Source: UBA1756 sp045627805 (GTDB lineage: Bacteria; Bacteroidota; Bacteroidia; Bacteroidales; WCHB1-69). From it: DNA of 24,957 nt. The stretch is taken from the NCBI GenBank assembly GCA_045627805.1, contig JAZQOJ010000128.1, forward strand, positions 1-24,957, read 5' to 3'. The notes below the pieces were generated by a model. It was not told the origin of the DNA. It searched no databases and was given only the letters and a program-made list of their open reading frames with translations. The position numbers were made by a program, and so were the translations under genes. Numbering within the stretch: position 1 is the first letter of the stretch; every line of letters starts with the position of its first letter. Of the stretch, positions 1-8,179 are shown in pieces.

Positions 1-10
1 TCCACCGATT

Positions 11-56
11 TTAACCGTTTAACCGACGTTAACCGTTTCCACGTCTCATAATTCCC
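11..56 (+). repeat. Dispersed repeat R1, copy 1
   Basis: These 46 bases are identical to 21638-21683. After one mismatch (A against C) the next three bases also match. The unit contains TTAACCGTTT twice, 18 nt apart. The same decamer appears at 413-422, and most of it in the stem of the terminator at 8180-8217. The repeat lies only in spacers, so it looks like a dispersed intergenic element. Confidence 0.85.
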
Positions 57-106
57 ATTATCGGAAGATCGTGAATTTCCCACAGATAAATCAACAAGAC
101 GAAAAG
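48..106 (+). repeat. Dispersed repeat R3, inverted partner of 21336-21394
   Basis: The last 21 bases (86-106) match the reverse complement of 21336-21356 exactly. The rest of the segment matches 21357-21394 with scattered mismatches and small indels. In this copy R3 directly continues R1, whereas in the 21-kb spacer R3 lies about 245 bp away from R1 in opposite orientation. The pieces of this repeat family are therefore arranged differently at the two sites. Confidence 0.7.
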
Positions 107-145
107 GGATAATTCTGAATTATTTTGTCTTGCAGCGAGAACAAC

Positions 146-332
146 CTCGGAGAGGTCGACACCGCTTAGTAGCATCTCTCCGAGATGCCGGATGTCGGCA
201 CTCCATCGCTCACCCCACATCGCGGACTTCGTCCTTATGTGGGGTTATAGGTGTCACATCCTTTCTGGATGTGACTGCGGCACAACAACTTCATTGTGGA
301 AAACAACTGTACGACAGCTTTCCTCGGAAAGC
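146..332. repeat. Series of consecutive short hairpins
   Basis: Five inverted repeats follow one another. CTCGGAGAG 146-154 pairs with CTCTCCGAG 176-184. TGCCG 186-190 pairs with CGGCA 196-200. ACCCCACAT 212-220 pairs with ATGTGGGGT 237-245. GTCACATCC 253-261 pairs with GGATGTGAC 267-275 around a 5-nt loop. GCTTTCC 317-323 pairs with GGAAAGC 326-332. Three of the stems are nine perfect base pairs. None is followed by a T-run in the direction expected for the neighbouring gene, so simple termination does not explain the series. Confidence 0.7.
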
Positions 333-406
333 AGCCAAAGAAAAATTACCTGACAATTTCCTTGAAATTTCCTGCGAATTTCTTGTTTACGCCGCAGGCG
401 GCATTC
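307..406 (+). repeat. Dispersed repeat R2, copy 1
   Basis: About 100 bp align with 21506-21607 with roughly one mismatch every four to five bases. Shared landmarks are CTGTACG near the left end, two copies of AATTTCCT-like sequence in the middle, and GCCGCAGGCGGCATTC at the right end. GCCGC-AG-GCGGC is itself a tight palindrome. Confidence 0.65.
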
Positions 407-515
407 CACCATTTAACCGTTTCAACTTATCACAATTGCCATTCTCAGAAGGTATTGCCAATCGCTCAAAGTCGCAAGTCAGAGAAAGCAAGACGAAATG
501 GTCTGTGATTGCTGC

Positions 516-1136
516 TTATTTCCCGCGGGTGCTGTGGCAGTCGCAGGTGGAGGTGTACAGGATTTCGGTGTTGGGGAGTTGCTCCTCCATTTTCTCTACC
601 TCCCAGTCGCGCAAGTCGATTTGGCGCAAGTCAATGGTTTTCAATGTCTCGCGCAATTCCGAAATGCTCTCCGGCAGTGCGTAAATCGGATTCTCCCACG
701 CGTCAATCAGCACGAGCTTGTGCAGGTTGGAAATGGCTTCGGGCAGCGATTCAATGAGGTTGCGCGAAACAATCAGCTTTTTCAGATTTACAAGTTCCCC
801 AATGGATTCGGGCAGCTTGATGAGATGGTTGCCCGTGAGGTTGAGGAGTTCCAAGTTGGTGAGTTCGCCAATCCGGTCGTTCAGCACGTCGAGTTTGCAC
901 CTGATGGCCACGAGCTCCTGCAGATTGGTGAGTTGGAACACCTCGTCGGGCAGCGAGTCGGAATTGATTCTCAGCCGCAGTCGGTAAACCTGTTGCGGAT
1001 TTTCCAGGGCACTCTCCAGCGTTGTGTAAACGGGCTGTGCCTTCAGTTCTTCGGGCGAGAGCGGCTGCGCCCATATTTTCTTCCCGCCCAGCATCAGCAA
1101 AATGACTGCCAGTATGAATGTGCTCCGTGGTTTCAT
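516..1136 (-). CDS. Secreted leucine-rich-repeat protein
   Basis: A 206-residue protein. The first 23 residues form a signal peptide (Lys/Arg start, hydrophobic ILAVILLML core, AQ before the likely cleavage site), so it should be exported. Residues about 65-175 carry four to five leucine-rich repeats of the bacterial/Shoc2 type, such as LTNLELLNLTGNHLIKLPESIGEL and the following LVNLKKLIVSRNLIESLPEAI unit. LRRs of this type usually form a curved protein-binding surface; no partner can be named. There is no C-terminal T9SS domain and no catalytic domain. It is the last gene of the minus-strand cluster, about 95 nt after the preceding unknown secreted protein, so co-transcription with it is plausible. 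The ATG at 1134-1136 is the first start that retains the signal peptide. The fold is clear; the function is unknown. Confidence 0.85.
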   Translation of the reverse strand: MKPRSTFILAVILLMLGGKKIWAQPLSPEELKAQPVYTTLESALENPQQVYRLRLRINSDSLPDEVFQLTNLQELVAIRCKLDVLNDRIGELTNLELLNLTGNHLIKLPESIGELVNLKKLIVSRNLIESLPEAISNLHKLVLIDAWENPIYALPESISELRETLKTIDLRQIDLRDWEVEKMEEQLPNTEILYTSTCDCHSTRGK

Positions 1137-1191
1137 ATTCGCTATTCGTCAGTTCTCGTTGTTCTCGTCTTTCTCGTTTCTCTGTCATAAG

Positions 1192-1223
1192 TCACAAGTC
1201 TCAAGTCCGTCGCCCACTTGTGA
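1192..1223 (-). terminator. Weak hairpin between two secreted-protein genes
   Basis: TCACAAGT (1192-1199) pairs with ACTTGTGA (1216-1223) around a 16-nt loop, just after the stop of the gene ending at 1232 on the minus strand. No good T-run follows, so it is at best a weak terminator or mRNA 3'-end structure. Confidence 0.25.
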
Positions 1224-1231
1224 AACTTTAA

Positions 1232-2725
1232 TCATTTATAAATCAATTTGTTAAGAAAAAACACATACCGTTTGGTCTTTCCCGCTTTCGCGCGGTTTTT
1301 CACATACTGATAGCCCGACGCAATGTAGTTGTTCCCGTACCACGGCTCAATTTGCGTGTCGCTGCTGTATTCCACGCCATCGTTGTCGCTGTTGGTCTCA
1401 ATAGGCAGCGAGGAAATTTTTTCAAGTACTTCGTAACCGTTTATTAAAGTGTTTACAATGAGATTGTTGCGCATATAGTACAGCAAAGCGTTTTCGCCCT
1501 CGAATTGAAGTTTCAACAAGTGTCTCAGTTTCATAAAACTGGTGTTGCTGTATGGAAAATAGTGATCCCAAATCAGTTCGCCGTTTCTGTTAACAGTTGT
1601 TACATAGGCGTTTAGATATTTGTAGCCATTGAAATAGCGGGTTTCATTCATTGAGCCATAGACAGACGGGTAGTATCGGTAGTCGGCGCCGGGGTAGTCG
1701 TACGACGAGACGTATTCTGTGTAATAGGCCTCCGTGATGAGGGCGAATTGGTCGTGGTTGTGCGCGATTCCTCCCACCAGAAGTTGCAGGTTGAGGTTGG
1801 GGATTTTCGTGGAGGCGGAGTTCTCTTTCCCGCTTTTCAAGTTGGCATAGTTGTAATAGCGTGGCTCGCCGAACTGCCAGTCGTGCAGCAACAGGGTGTA
1901 GATTCCTGAGTGGAAGTTGGAGGAGTACCTGTCAGTGAGCGAGTTGTAGGTTCCCATAAGCAGGGTGGTGTCGGCATTGAGAGCCACCGCGCGGGCGGAA
2001 TTGTAAATATTGTCGCCTTTGCTGTCGGCTTTGTTGGGAAATGTTTGGATGCGCGCTTTTTGCGTAGCGTAGTTGTATTCGTATAGGAAAAAGTCGTTCG
2101 ACGGCTCGCTTTTCGCTTGTGTCAGCCCGATGAGCCAGCGGTGGTTGGCGGTGTCGGGGGTGCAGAACTCGAATTTGTAGGCGAAGATGTCGCTTAAGCT
2201 CAGCAGCTCGTTGGTGGCGCAGTGGTAGAAGTAAATGCTGTCCTGCTTGCTGTCGGGCGCGTACAGCACGAGTTGACCGTCGGTGGCGGTCATTTGTGCG
2301 AGATTTCGGTTTCGAACGTCTCGTAATTCGCTTATGTTGAATTGGTTGCTCTTGAGATCAACCGTCAAAAGCAGGGTAGCGCACGGATCTTTTTTAGGAT
2401 ATCTTTTTTGAAATAAAAAATATAGGTAATGGTCCGTTTTCGAGTATGATAGGAACTCGGTCAGTGCGGGCGTTGTGATGATGAAGTGGTAGTCTTTCAC
2501 GAGGTTCGTGTCGTAATGCACGAAAATCCATCGCGACGAGTCGCTGCTGGTCGCGTTTCCTTCGTAAAAGACGAACACCCCGTTTTCCGCGGCGGCCGCA
2601 AAGTGGTAGTCGTTTTGGTCTTTCGCCGCCTCCAACTCGATGCGGATGGGGCCGTCGTATTGCGCCCGCAGCACACACGGCACCAGGATGCACACGGCAA
2701 ATGATATGATTGCGATTCTCTTCAT
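1232..2725 (-). CDS. Secreted protein of unknown function, about 497 aa
   Basis: I do not recognise a family. The protein starts MKRIAIISFAVCILVPCVLRAQ, a good signal peptide with likely cleavage after RAQ, so it is exported. The mature part is rich in Tyr, Asn and Asp, with many short beta-strand-like stretches (for example RWIFVHYDTNLV and KQDSIYFYHCATNELL). This resembles the look of a beta-propeller or another all-beta secreted Bacteroidetes protein, but no repeat or catalytic motif is clear. The last residues (KRYVFFLNKLIYK) do not form a T9SS sorting domain. I chose the ATG at 2723-2725; a TTG two codons upstream also fits the frame but adds nothing to the signal peptide. It lies about 40 nt after recG on the same strand and is probably transcribed with it. 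Confidence 0.7.
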   Translation of the reverse strand: MKRIAIISFAVCILVPCVLRAQYDGPIRIELEAAKDQNDYHFAAAAENGVFVFYEGNATSSDSSRWIFVHYDTNLVKDYHFIITTPALTEFLSYSKTDHYLYFLFQKRYPKKDPCATLLLTVDLKSNQFNISELRDVRNRNLAQMTATDGQLVLYAPDSKQDSIYFYHCATNELLSLSDIFAYKFEFCTPDTANHRWLIGLTQAKSEPSNDFFLYEYNYATQKARIQTFPNKADSKGDNIYNSARAVALNADTTLLMGTYNSLTDRYSSNFHSGIYTLLLHDWQFGEPRYYNYANLKSGKENSASTKIPNLNLQLLVGGIAHNHDQFALITEAYYTEYVSSYDYPGADYRYYPSVYGSMNETRYFNGYKYLNAYVTTVNRNGELIWDHYFPYSNTSFMKLRHLLKLQFEGENALLYYMRNNLIVNTLINGYEVLEKISSLPIETNSDNDGVEYSSDTQIEPWYGNNYIASGYQYVKNRAKAGKTKRYVFFLNKLIYK

Positions 2726-2767
2726 TCTCAATTTTCAATTTCCCATTTTCAATTCTCGTTTCTCGAC

Positions 2768-4882
2768 TCAACTAATCATTCCCCAGAATTTCTCTCTGTG
2801 CATAATGGTCTGCAAATGAGCGGCAATGAGTTGGTTCTCAGCTTTGTCGAGGTTCGGGTCGGCCTCGAGAATTTGTTTGGCGAGTTGCCGGGTGTAGGCC
2901 ACGAGTTTCTCGTCTTTCACGATGTCGGCGATTTTAAAGTCAAGGATTCCGCTCTGCTGTGTGCCCTGCAAGTCGCCGGGACCGCGGAGTTTGAGGTCGA
3001 AGTTGGCGATTTCGAATCCGTCGGTGGTGCTCACCATCGCGTTGAGGCGTTGCTTGCCCTCGTTGCTGAGCTTGTTGCCCGACATCAGGATGCAGTACGA
3101 CTGCTCGCCGCCTCGTCCCACGCGGCCGCGCAGCTGGTGGAGTTGCGAGAGCCCGAACCGCTCGGCGTTCTCGATCACCATCACGGTGGCGTTCGGTATG
3201 TCAATGCCGACTTCAATGACGGTAGTGGAAACCAGAATGCAGGTCTCGCCCTTGCTGAACCGCTGCATCTCGTAGTCTTTCACGTCGTTCTTCATCTTCC
3301 CGTGTACCATTCCCACAGCATATTTGGGGAGAGGGAAGGCACGCGACATCGCTTCGAAGCCGGCTTCCAGGTCGAGCAGGTCGAGGGTTTCCGACTCTTT
3401 GATGAGCGGATAAACGACGAAGACCTGACGCCCGCGGTTGATCTGCTGTTCGAGGAATCCGAACAGGCGGAGCCGGTCTTTTTCGTACAGGTGTGAGGTG
3501 ATGATGGGCTTTCTTCCCTTCGGGAGTTCGTCGATGACGGAAACGTCGAGGTCGCCGTAAACGGTCATCGCCAGCGTGCGTGGGATCGGGGTGGCCGTCA
3601 TCACGAGGATGTGCGGCGGAATCCGGTTCTTTTTCCACAGTTTGGCGCGCTGCTCCACGCCGAATCGGTGCTGCTCGTCGATGACGGCGATGCCGAGGTT
3701 CTGGAACTTGACGTCCGGCTCGATGAGGGCGTGTGTCCCGATGAGGATGCGTATGGTGCCGTTCATCAGCCCTTCGTGAATCTCGCGCCGTTCCGCGGCC
3801 TTTGTCGAGCCCGTCAGCAGGGCCACTCCCACGTTCATATCGCCCAGCTGTTTGCGGATGTTCTCGAAATGCTGGCTCGCCAGTATTTCGGTGGGTGCCA
3901 TCAGGCACGACTGGTAGCCGTTGTCGTTGGCTATCAGCATAATGAGCAGGGCGGTGATGGTTTTTCCGCTGCCCACGTCGCCTTGCAGCAGCCGGTTCAT
4001 CTGCCGCCCGCTGCCCAGGTCGGCGCGGATCTCCTTGATGACGCGTTTCTGCGCGCCCGTCAGCTCGAATTTCAAACGGTTGTTGTAGAAATAGTTGAAA
4101 CTGTCGCCAATGCGTGCGAAGATGTGGCCGCGGAATTTTCTTTCTGTTATAAGCTTGAGCTTCAGTAGTTTGAGCTGCGTGAAAAACAGCTCGTCAAATT
4201 TCAATCGGATGGTGGCTTGGTTGAGCTTCTCCTGGCTTTCCGGGAAATGAATGTTGAAAATCGCTTCTTTTAATGTCATAAGATGATGATTCTCAATGAT
4301 TTCCTTTGAAAGATGCTCGGGCAGCGCAATGTTGGCCAGCTGGTTCAGGAGTGAGACGACAGACTTGGCCACCCCCTTGGAGTCCAGTCCGGCTTTCTTC
4401 GCCTTGTCGGACGTGTTGTACAATGGCTGAAAATGCTGAGGGACAGTGCCTTCGCTTTTCGCGTTGGGGTCAATGATTTCGGGGTGGGAGATGTTCCAGC
4501 GCCCGTTGAAAAGCGTGGGGCGACCGAAAATGGTGACGTTCTTGTGGTTGTTTTTCAGCACGTCCTCAATCCACTTCAGCCCGTTGAACCAAACCAGTTC
4601 GATGCAGCCGGTGCCGTCGGTGAACTGCGCGGCGATGCGTTTCGCGCGCTGCTGTCCCAAAATCTGGTATCCGGTGATGTCGCCCTTGAACAGCATATAG
4701 CTTCCTTCCACCTGTATGTCGCTGATCTTGTGTATGGTTGACTTGTCAACGTGGCGGAACGGATAGTAGGAGAGGAGGTCTTCGTAGGTGAATATGTTGA
4801 ATTCGCGCTTGAAGATGTCTGCGCGCTTGGGCCCTACGCCCTTGAGGTATTCGATGGGAGTGCGGAGAAAATCAGTAGTCAT
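2768..4882 (-). CDS. recG: ATP-dependent DNA helicase RecG
   Basis: RecG is a superfamily 2 helicase that remodels stalled forks and Holliday junctions in the cytoplasm. At 704 residues it has the usual RecG length. The N-terminal wedge/OB region covers about 1-250, including the GVGPKRA helix-hairpin at 15-21 and PFRHVDKS near 41-48. Walker A is GDVGSGKT at 301-308, and motif II is the RecG-specific DEQHRFG at 402-408. MTATPIPRTL follows at about 428-437, and the C-terminal helicase lobe carries QLHQLRGRVGRG. No key motif is missing, so it should be active. The start ATG is at 4880-4882, 45 nt after the stop of the upstream YigZ-family gene on the same strand. The secreted-protein gene follows about 42 nt downstream. 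Confidence 0.97.
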   Translation of the reverse strand: MTTDFLRTPIEYLKGVGPKRADIFKREFNIFTYEDLLSYYPFRHVDKSTIHKISDIQVEGSYMLFKGDITGYQILGQQRAKRIAAQFTDGTGCIELVWFNGLKWIEDVLKNNHKNVTIFGRPTLFNGRWNISHPEIIDPNAKSEGTVPQHFQPLYNTSDKAKKAGLDSKGVAKSVVSLLNQLANIALPEHLSKEIIENHHLMTLKEAIFNIHFPESQEKLNQATIRLKFDELFFTQLKLLKLKLITERKFRGHIFARIGDSFNYFYNNRLKFELTGAQKRVIKEIRADLGSGRQMNRLLQGDVGSGKTITALLIMLIANDNGYQSCLMAPTEILASQHFENIRKQLGDMNVGVALLTGSTKAAERREIHEGLMNGTIRILIGTHALIEPDVKFQNLGIAVIDEQHRFGVEQRAKLWKKNRIPPHILVMTATPIPRTLAMTVYGDLDVSVIDELPKGRKPIITSHLYEKDRLRLFGFLEQQINRGRQVFVVYPLIKESETLDLLDLEAGFEAMSRAFPLPKYAVGMVHGKMKNDVKDYEMQRFSKGETCILVSTTVIEVGIDIPNATVMVIENAERFGLSQLHQLRGRVGRGGEQSYCILMSGNKLSNEGKQRLNAMVSTTDGFEIANFDLKLRGPGDLQGTQQSGILDFKIADIVKDEKLVAYTRQLAKQILEADPNLDKAENQLIAAHLQTIMHREKFWGMIS

Positions 4883-4927
4883 ATTGAGATTGTTGAGTTT
4901 TTTTGTAATTCATTTACTGATAAATTG

Positions 4928-5530
4928 TTACAAAGTATTGACTTTGGCGCCGTCCACTTTGTTGAGAGCTTCGAGCAGGGCGTCGGAGTCCCATTTCTGC
5001 ACGTTGAATCTGATGAGGCATTGCTCGTCGTACGCCTGGTCGGTGATCTTGACGGAGTCGCGCTTGAGCAGCTGCATTACGCGGTTCATTCCGAGCGGGG
5101 GAAAGGCGACGAGGTATTTCTCCTCAATGAATTTCTCAACGACCTGATTGTTATCGAGTGCCTCCTTCGCCGCGGTTTTGTAGGCGGTGGTGAGCCCGCC
5201 AACTCCGAGCAGTACGCCTCCGAAATAGCGCACCACCACCACGAGCGTGTCGGTGACGTCTTTGGAGAGCAGTTGCCCGTGGATGGGCCGTCCCGCGGTG
5301 CCCGACGGCTCCCCGTCGTCGTTCATCCGGTAGGCGTCCTTGTTTGGCCCCAGAATGTAGGCGTAGCAGTGGTGCCGCGCGTCGTGGTATTTCTTTTTCA
5401 CCTCCGCGATGCGCGCCTTCGCCTCCTCTTCCGTCTTCACGGGAAAAGCCAGCGCAATGAACTTGCTGCCCTTGTCGCGGTAAATGCCTTCCGATTCCTT
5501 GGCAATCGTGTGGTAGGTGAAATCGAACAT
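4928..5530 (-). CDS. yigZ: YigZ/IMPACT family protein
   Basis: A 200-residue protein typical in length of the UPF0029/IMPACT (YigZ) family. The diagnostic core is present at about residues 47-120: ARHHCYAYILGP, then DDGEPSGTAGRPIH, then VVRYFGGVLLGVGGL. The C-terminal part (about 135-200) corresponds to the small UPF0029 C-terminal alpha/beta domain. In eukaryotes the family regulates translation through Gcn1. The bacterial role is not settled; the fold resembles RNA-binding domains of elongation factor G. It is the first gene of the minus-strand cluster leading into recG and has a candidate promoter just upstream (5562-5569). Family assignment is firm; function is open. Confidence 0.93.
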   Translation of the reverse strand: MFDFTYHTIAKESEGIYRDKGSKFIALAFPVKTEEEAKARIAEVKKKYHDARHHCYAYILGPNKDAYRMNDDGEPSGTAGRPIHGQLLSKDVTDTLVVVVRYFGGVLLGVGGLTTAYKTAAKEALDNNQVVEKFIEEKYLVAFPPLGMNRVMQLLKRDSVKITDQAYDEQCLIRFNVQKWDSDALLEALNKVDGAKVNTL

Positions 5531-5561
5531 ATCGACAACTAATCTATTGTGTTTACGGCTG

Positions 5562-5569
5562 CAAAGTTA
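5562..5569 (-). promoter_or_regulatory. Candidate -7 box for the yigZ-recG cluster
   Basis: On the minus strand this reads TAACTTTG, a full match to the Bacteroidetes -7 consensus TAnnTTTG, 32 nt before the ATG at 5530. No clear TTG -33 element is seen upstream, only a T-rich run. It is divergent from the box at 5625. Confidence 0.5.
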
Positions 5570-5603
5570 CGCATTTTTTTTGAAAAAAATCGGTCGGGAC
5601 GGC

Positions 5604-5632
5604 TTGCGTCTGCGTATTTTTTCATAAATTTG
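5604..5632 (+). promoter_or_regulatory. Candidate promoter of the DUF1015 gene
   Basis: TTG at 5604-5606 is followed after 18 nt by TAAATTTG at 5625-5632, close to the Bacteroidetes -33/-7 arrangement. The start codon at 5674 leaves a leader of about 35 nt that is AT-rich and has no Shine-Dalgarno sequence, as is usual in this phylum. Confidence 0.55.
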
Positions 5633-5673
5633 CAGCCCGAAAATCATTTATCAACTTAATAAATTTATATACT

Positions 5674-6939
5674 ATGTCAATTATCAAACCTTTCAAAGGA
5701 TTTCGTCCCCCTCAGAACATCGTTGAAAAATTAGCTTCCCGCCCGTACGACGTGTTGAATTCTGAAGAAGCCCGCAAGGAATGCGAAGGCAATCCCTATA
5801 GCTTGCTCCACGTTACAAAGGCCGAAATCGACCTCGAACCCGGCATTAAGGATACTGATCCCGAGGTTTATCTTCAGGTCGTGAAAAACTACAACGCCTT
5901 CAAGGATTATGGCTGGCTGGTTCAGGACCAGGAAGAAAAACTCTATATTTACGCTCAAAGTATGAACCCCACCGAGCCCAACGCACATTGGCAGTATGGC
6001 ATCGTGGCCTGCGCATACAGCGAGGATTATGTTAACAAAGTGATTAAGAAACACGAGCTTACCCGCAAGGACAAAGAGGAAGACCGTATGCGCCACGTGC
6101 GTATCACCAACGCCAACGTTGAGCCCGTATTCTTCGCTTATCCCGCCATCGCACGCATCGACGAGATCGTGGCTTCCGTTACCGCGAAAGCCCCCATTTA
6201 CGATTTCGTGGCCAAGGAAGACGGCTTCGGACACCGTTTCTGGGTTATCGACGACCGCAAACTCATCGACGAACTCGTGGAAATCTTCGACAAGCAGGTC
6301 CCCGCTATGTATATCGCTGATGGTCACCACCGTAGCGCCGCCGCCGCCCTCGTGGGTCAGGAAAAGAAAGAGCACAACCCCAACCACACTGGCAAGGAAG
6401 AATACAACTACTTTATGACCGTCATCTTCCCCGACAACCAGCTGAATGTGATTGATTACAACCGCGTTGTGAAAGATTTGAACGGCCTCAGCAAGGAACA
6501 GTTCCTCGCCGCCCTCAACGACGCCTACACCGTTGAGGATATGGGCACCGAAATCTACAAGCCCGCTAAACTTCACGAACACAGTATGTACCTCGACGGA
6601 CATTGGTACAAGATGACCGCCAAGGCAGGCAAATATGACGACAACGACCCGATCGGCGTGCTGGATGTGAAAATCCTGTCCGATCACGTTCTGGATAAGA
6701 TTTTGGGCATCAAGGATTTGCGTACAGACAAGAGAATCGATTTCGTGGGCGGTATCCGTGGCCTCGGCGAATTGAAACGCCGCGTTGACAACGGCGAAAT
6801 GCAGGTCGCCTTCGCTTTGTATCCAGTTAGTATGCAGCAGATTATCGACATCGCTGATACCGATAACATTATGCCTCCGAAGACCACCTGGTTTGAACCC
6901 AAACTCCGTTCAGGCCTCGTTATTCACGAATTGGCATAA
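5674..6939 (+). CDS. DUF1015 family protein
   Basis: A 421-residue cytoplasmic protein of the DUF1015 family. Recognisable blocks are the N-terminal IKPFKGFRPP and RPYDVLNSEEAR, then NPYSLLHVTKAE (about residues 47-58). A central YIADGHHRSAAA follows (about 213-224), whose His-His-Arg cluster resembles the conserved box of ParB/sulfiredoxin-like nucleotide-binding folds. Near the C terminus comes DFVGGIRGLGELKRRVDNGE. In many Bacteroidetes a homologue sits next to serA/serC, which is why some databases call it SerB-co-occurring; here no serine gene is adjacent, so that link gains no support. It has its own promoter and terminator and is therefore probably monocistronic. Its biochemical activity is not established. 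Confidence 0.9.
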   Translation: MSIIKPFKGFRPPQNIVEKLASRPYDVLNSEEARKECEGNPYSLLHVTKAEIDLEPGIKDTDPEVYLQVVKNYNAFKDYGWLVQDQEEKLYIYAQSMNPTEPNAHWQYGIVACAYSEDYVNKVIKKHELTRKDKEEDRMRHVRITNANVEPVFFAYPAIARIDEIVASVTAKAPIYDFVAKEDGFGHRFWVIDDRKLIDELVEIFDKQVPAMYIADGHHRSAAAALVGQEKKEHNPNHTGKEEYNYFMTVIFPDNQLNVIDYNRVVKDLNGLSKEQFLAALNDAYTVEDMGTEIYKPAKLHEHSMYLDGHWYKMTAKAGKYDDNDPIGVLDVKILSDHVLDKILGIKDLRTDKRIDFVGGIRGLGELKRRVDNGEMQVAFALYPVSMQQIIDIADTDNIMPPKTTWFEPKLRSGLVIHELA

Positions 6940-6956
6940 TTCTTTCTCTCATAAGG

Positions 6957-6989
6957 GTAGGGGTGCAGTTGCGCCCCTACATTTTTTTT
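6957..6989 (+). terminator. Rho-independent terminator after the DUF1015 gene
   Basis: GTAGGGG (6957-6963) pairs with CCCCTAC (6974-6980) around a 10-nt loop and is followed by an A and eight Ts (6982-6989). It fits the classical intrinsic-terminator pattern. The T-run touches the ATG of the next gene at 6990. Confidence 0.85.
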
Positions 6990-8171
6990 ATGCAAAAAAC
7001 ACTCTACCTGTTTAATCCCGATCACGACCTGGCACTGGCGCACGGCCGTTTCCATTACGTGTCGCCCGCTTCCGCTACGGCTTTCGCCAATGATGTGGCC
7101 ACGTTGCCCGCCTGGATCTACGACCACGGCGACGTGTGGGTGCCAGATCCTCCCAGCGCCGATTTCTTGCAGATTTGCGACCGTTTTCAACTCCATTCTC
7201 AATTCGTGGATTCTCAGTCTGCTGCGGTATCTCCTTATGGAAAAATTGTTCCGTGGGGATGGAATTTTAATTTGAAGAAACGTCTGGAAAAGAGTGGGTT
7301 GCAATGTCCTGCTGAAGTAACGGATGAAGTATTGGATCGCATACGCGAATTGTCGCATAGGCGCATTTCGGTGCGTGCCGCTGACTACTTGAAACAGCAT
7401 TTCAGCCGTCCAGACCTGCTTCCGCCATCTGCGGAGGAATTGACTGATATGGACTCGGCCGTGGCCTTCCTGAAGAGGTGCGGCGCTGCCATTTTCAAGA
7501 TGCCCTGGTCGGGAAGCGGTCGCGGACTGCGGCGCGTGGATGGGCAGATGAGCACACACCAGTTCGGCTGGGTGCAGCAGTCGATACGCAAGTTCGGTTG
7601 CATTATGGCCGAGCCGTTTCATCAAGTGGCTCAGGATTTTGCGATGGAGTTTCTTTGCGACGACAGCGGCGCGCATTTCGTTGGTTATTCGCTTTTCAAT
7701 ACGCGTCACGGCGTATATACCGACAATGTTCTGCTTCCCGACGGAGAAATCCTATCGCGACTTTCCCGTTTCATTCCGCAATCTTATCTTTTTGAAATTC
7801 AGCAACTTCTTACGTCATTTATTGAAAATGAGATCCTCCCTTTTTATAGGGGTTGCGTAGGAATTGATATGTTCTTTTACAATGCTGGCAGTCAGTACCG
7901 TGTGAATCCGTTTGTGGAGATCAACCTGCGTACGACGATGGGCTATGTGTCAGCGGTTTTCGTGCAAAAGTTCCTGAGGGAGGGCACAGGGGGCAGTCTC
8001 CGAATGCGCTATCTTCCCAATGACAGTTCCTTATTGGCTGAACATCAGATGCTTAGCGCTCAGCATCCGCTCATTTTTGACGCGGGGAAATTAGTCAGTG
8101 GTTATCTTTCGTTAAATCCCATCACGCAATCGACGCATTATGCCGTGCAGGTTCTTGCTTCACAGATTTAA
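6990..8171 (+). CDS. ATP-grasp-like protein of unknown substrate
   Basis: I chose the ATG at 6990 (393 residues, starting MQKTLYLFNPDHDLALAHG). An in-frame GTG at 6963 lies inside the terminator stem and is unlikely to be used. ATP-grasp features appear in order: FKMPWSGSGRGL at about 169-180 (Lys plus a Gly/Ser loop, as in the nucleotide-binding loop), MAEPF near 206-210, GIDMFFY with D293, and NPFVEINLRTTMGYV with E310 and N312 at the expected metal-ligand spacing. ATP-grasp enzymes join a carboxylate to an amine or thiol through an acyl phosphate; the substrate cannot be read here. The NPDHDLAL N terminus looks family-specific. No gene for a peptide or cofactor substrate is adjacent. It converges on the SDR gene. 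The fold call is fairly good; the role is unknown. Confidence 0.75.
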   Translation: MQKTLYLFNPDHDLALAHGRFHYVSPASATAFANDVATLPAWIYDHGDVWVPDPPSADFLQICDRFQLHSQFVDSQSAAVSPYGKIVPWGWNFNLKKRLEKSGLQCPAEVTDEVLDRIRELSHRRISVRAADYLKQHFSRPDLLPPSAEELTDMDSAVAFLKRCGAAIFKMPWSGSGRGLRRVDGQMSTHQFGWVQQSIRKFGCIMAEPFHQVAQDFAMEFLCDDSGAHFVGYSLFNTRHGVYTDNVLLPDGEILSRLSRFIPQSYLFEIQQLLTSFIENEILPFYRGCVGIDMFFYNAGSQYRVNPFVEINLRTTMGYVSAVFVQKFLREGTGGSLRMRYLPNDSSLLAEHQMLSAQHPLIFDAGKLVSGYLSLNPITQSTHYAVQVLASQI

Positions 8172-8179
8172 CTAAAAGA

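Larger units (their letters stand above)
1..515. repeat. Non-coding repeat- and hairpin-rich spacer
   Basis: I see no believable gene here. The first 56 bases contain two TTAACCGTTT motifs (11-20, 29-38) inside a segment that recurs exactly at 21638-21683. Bases 48-106 recur in inverted orientation at 21336-21394. Bases about 307-406 recur in direct orientation at about 21506-21607, both ending in a short GC-rich palindrome followed by GCATTC. Between these, 146-332 holds a run of consecutive short hairpins, listed separately. The open frames across this stretch have no family resemblance and run through the repeats. The spacer lies downstream of the minus-strand LRR gene. Confidence 0.7.

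Noticed and set aside
146..332. Hairpin series considered as a CRISPR array
   Set aside because: The stems are all different; there is no repeated unit with uniform spacers and no cas gene.
130..684. 184-residue open frame on the plus strand at the left end
   Set aside because: It runs through the hairpin series and repeats and into the antisense of the LRR gene; the translation has no protein-like pattern.
6963..6989. GTG start for the ATP-grasp-like gene
   Set aside because: It lies within the terminator stem and would add residues (QLRPYIFF) encoded by the stem and T-run.
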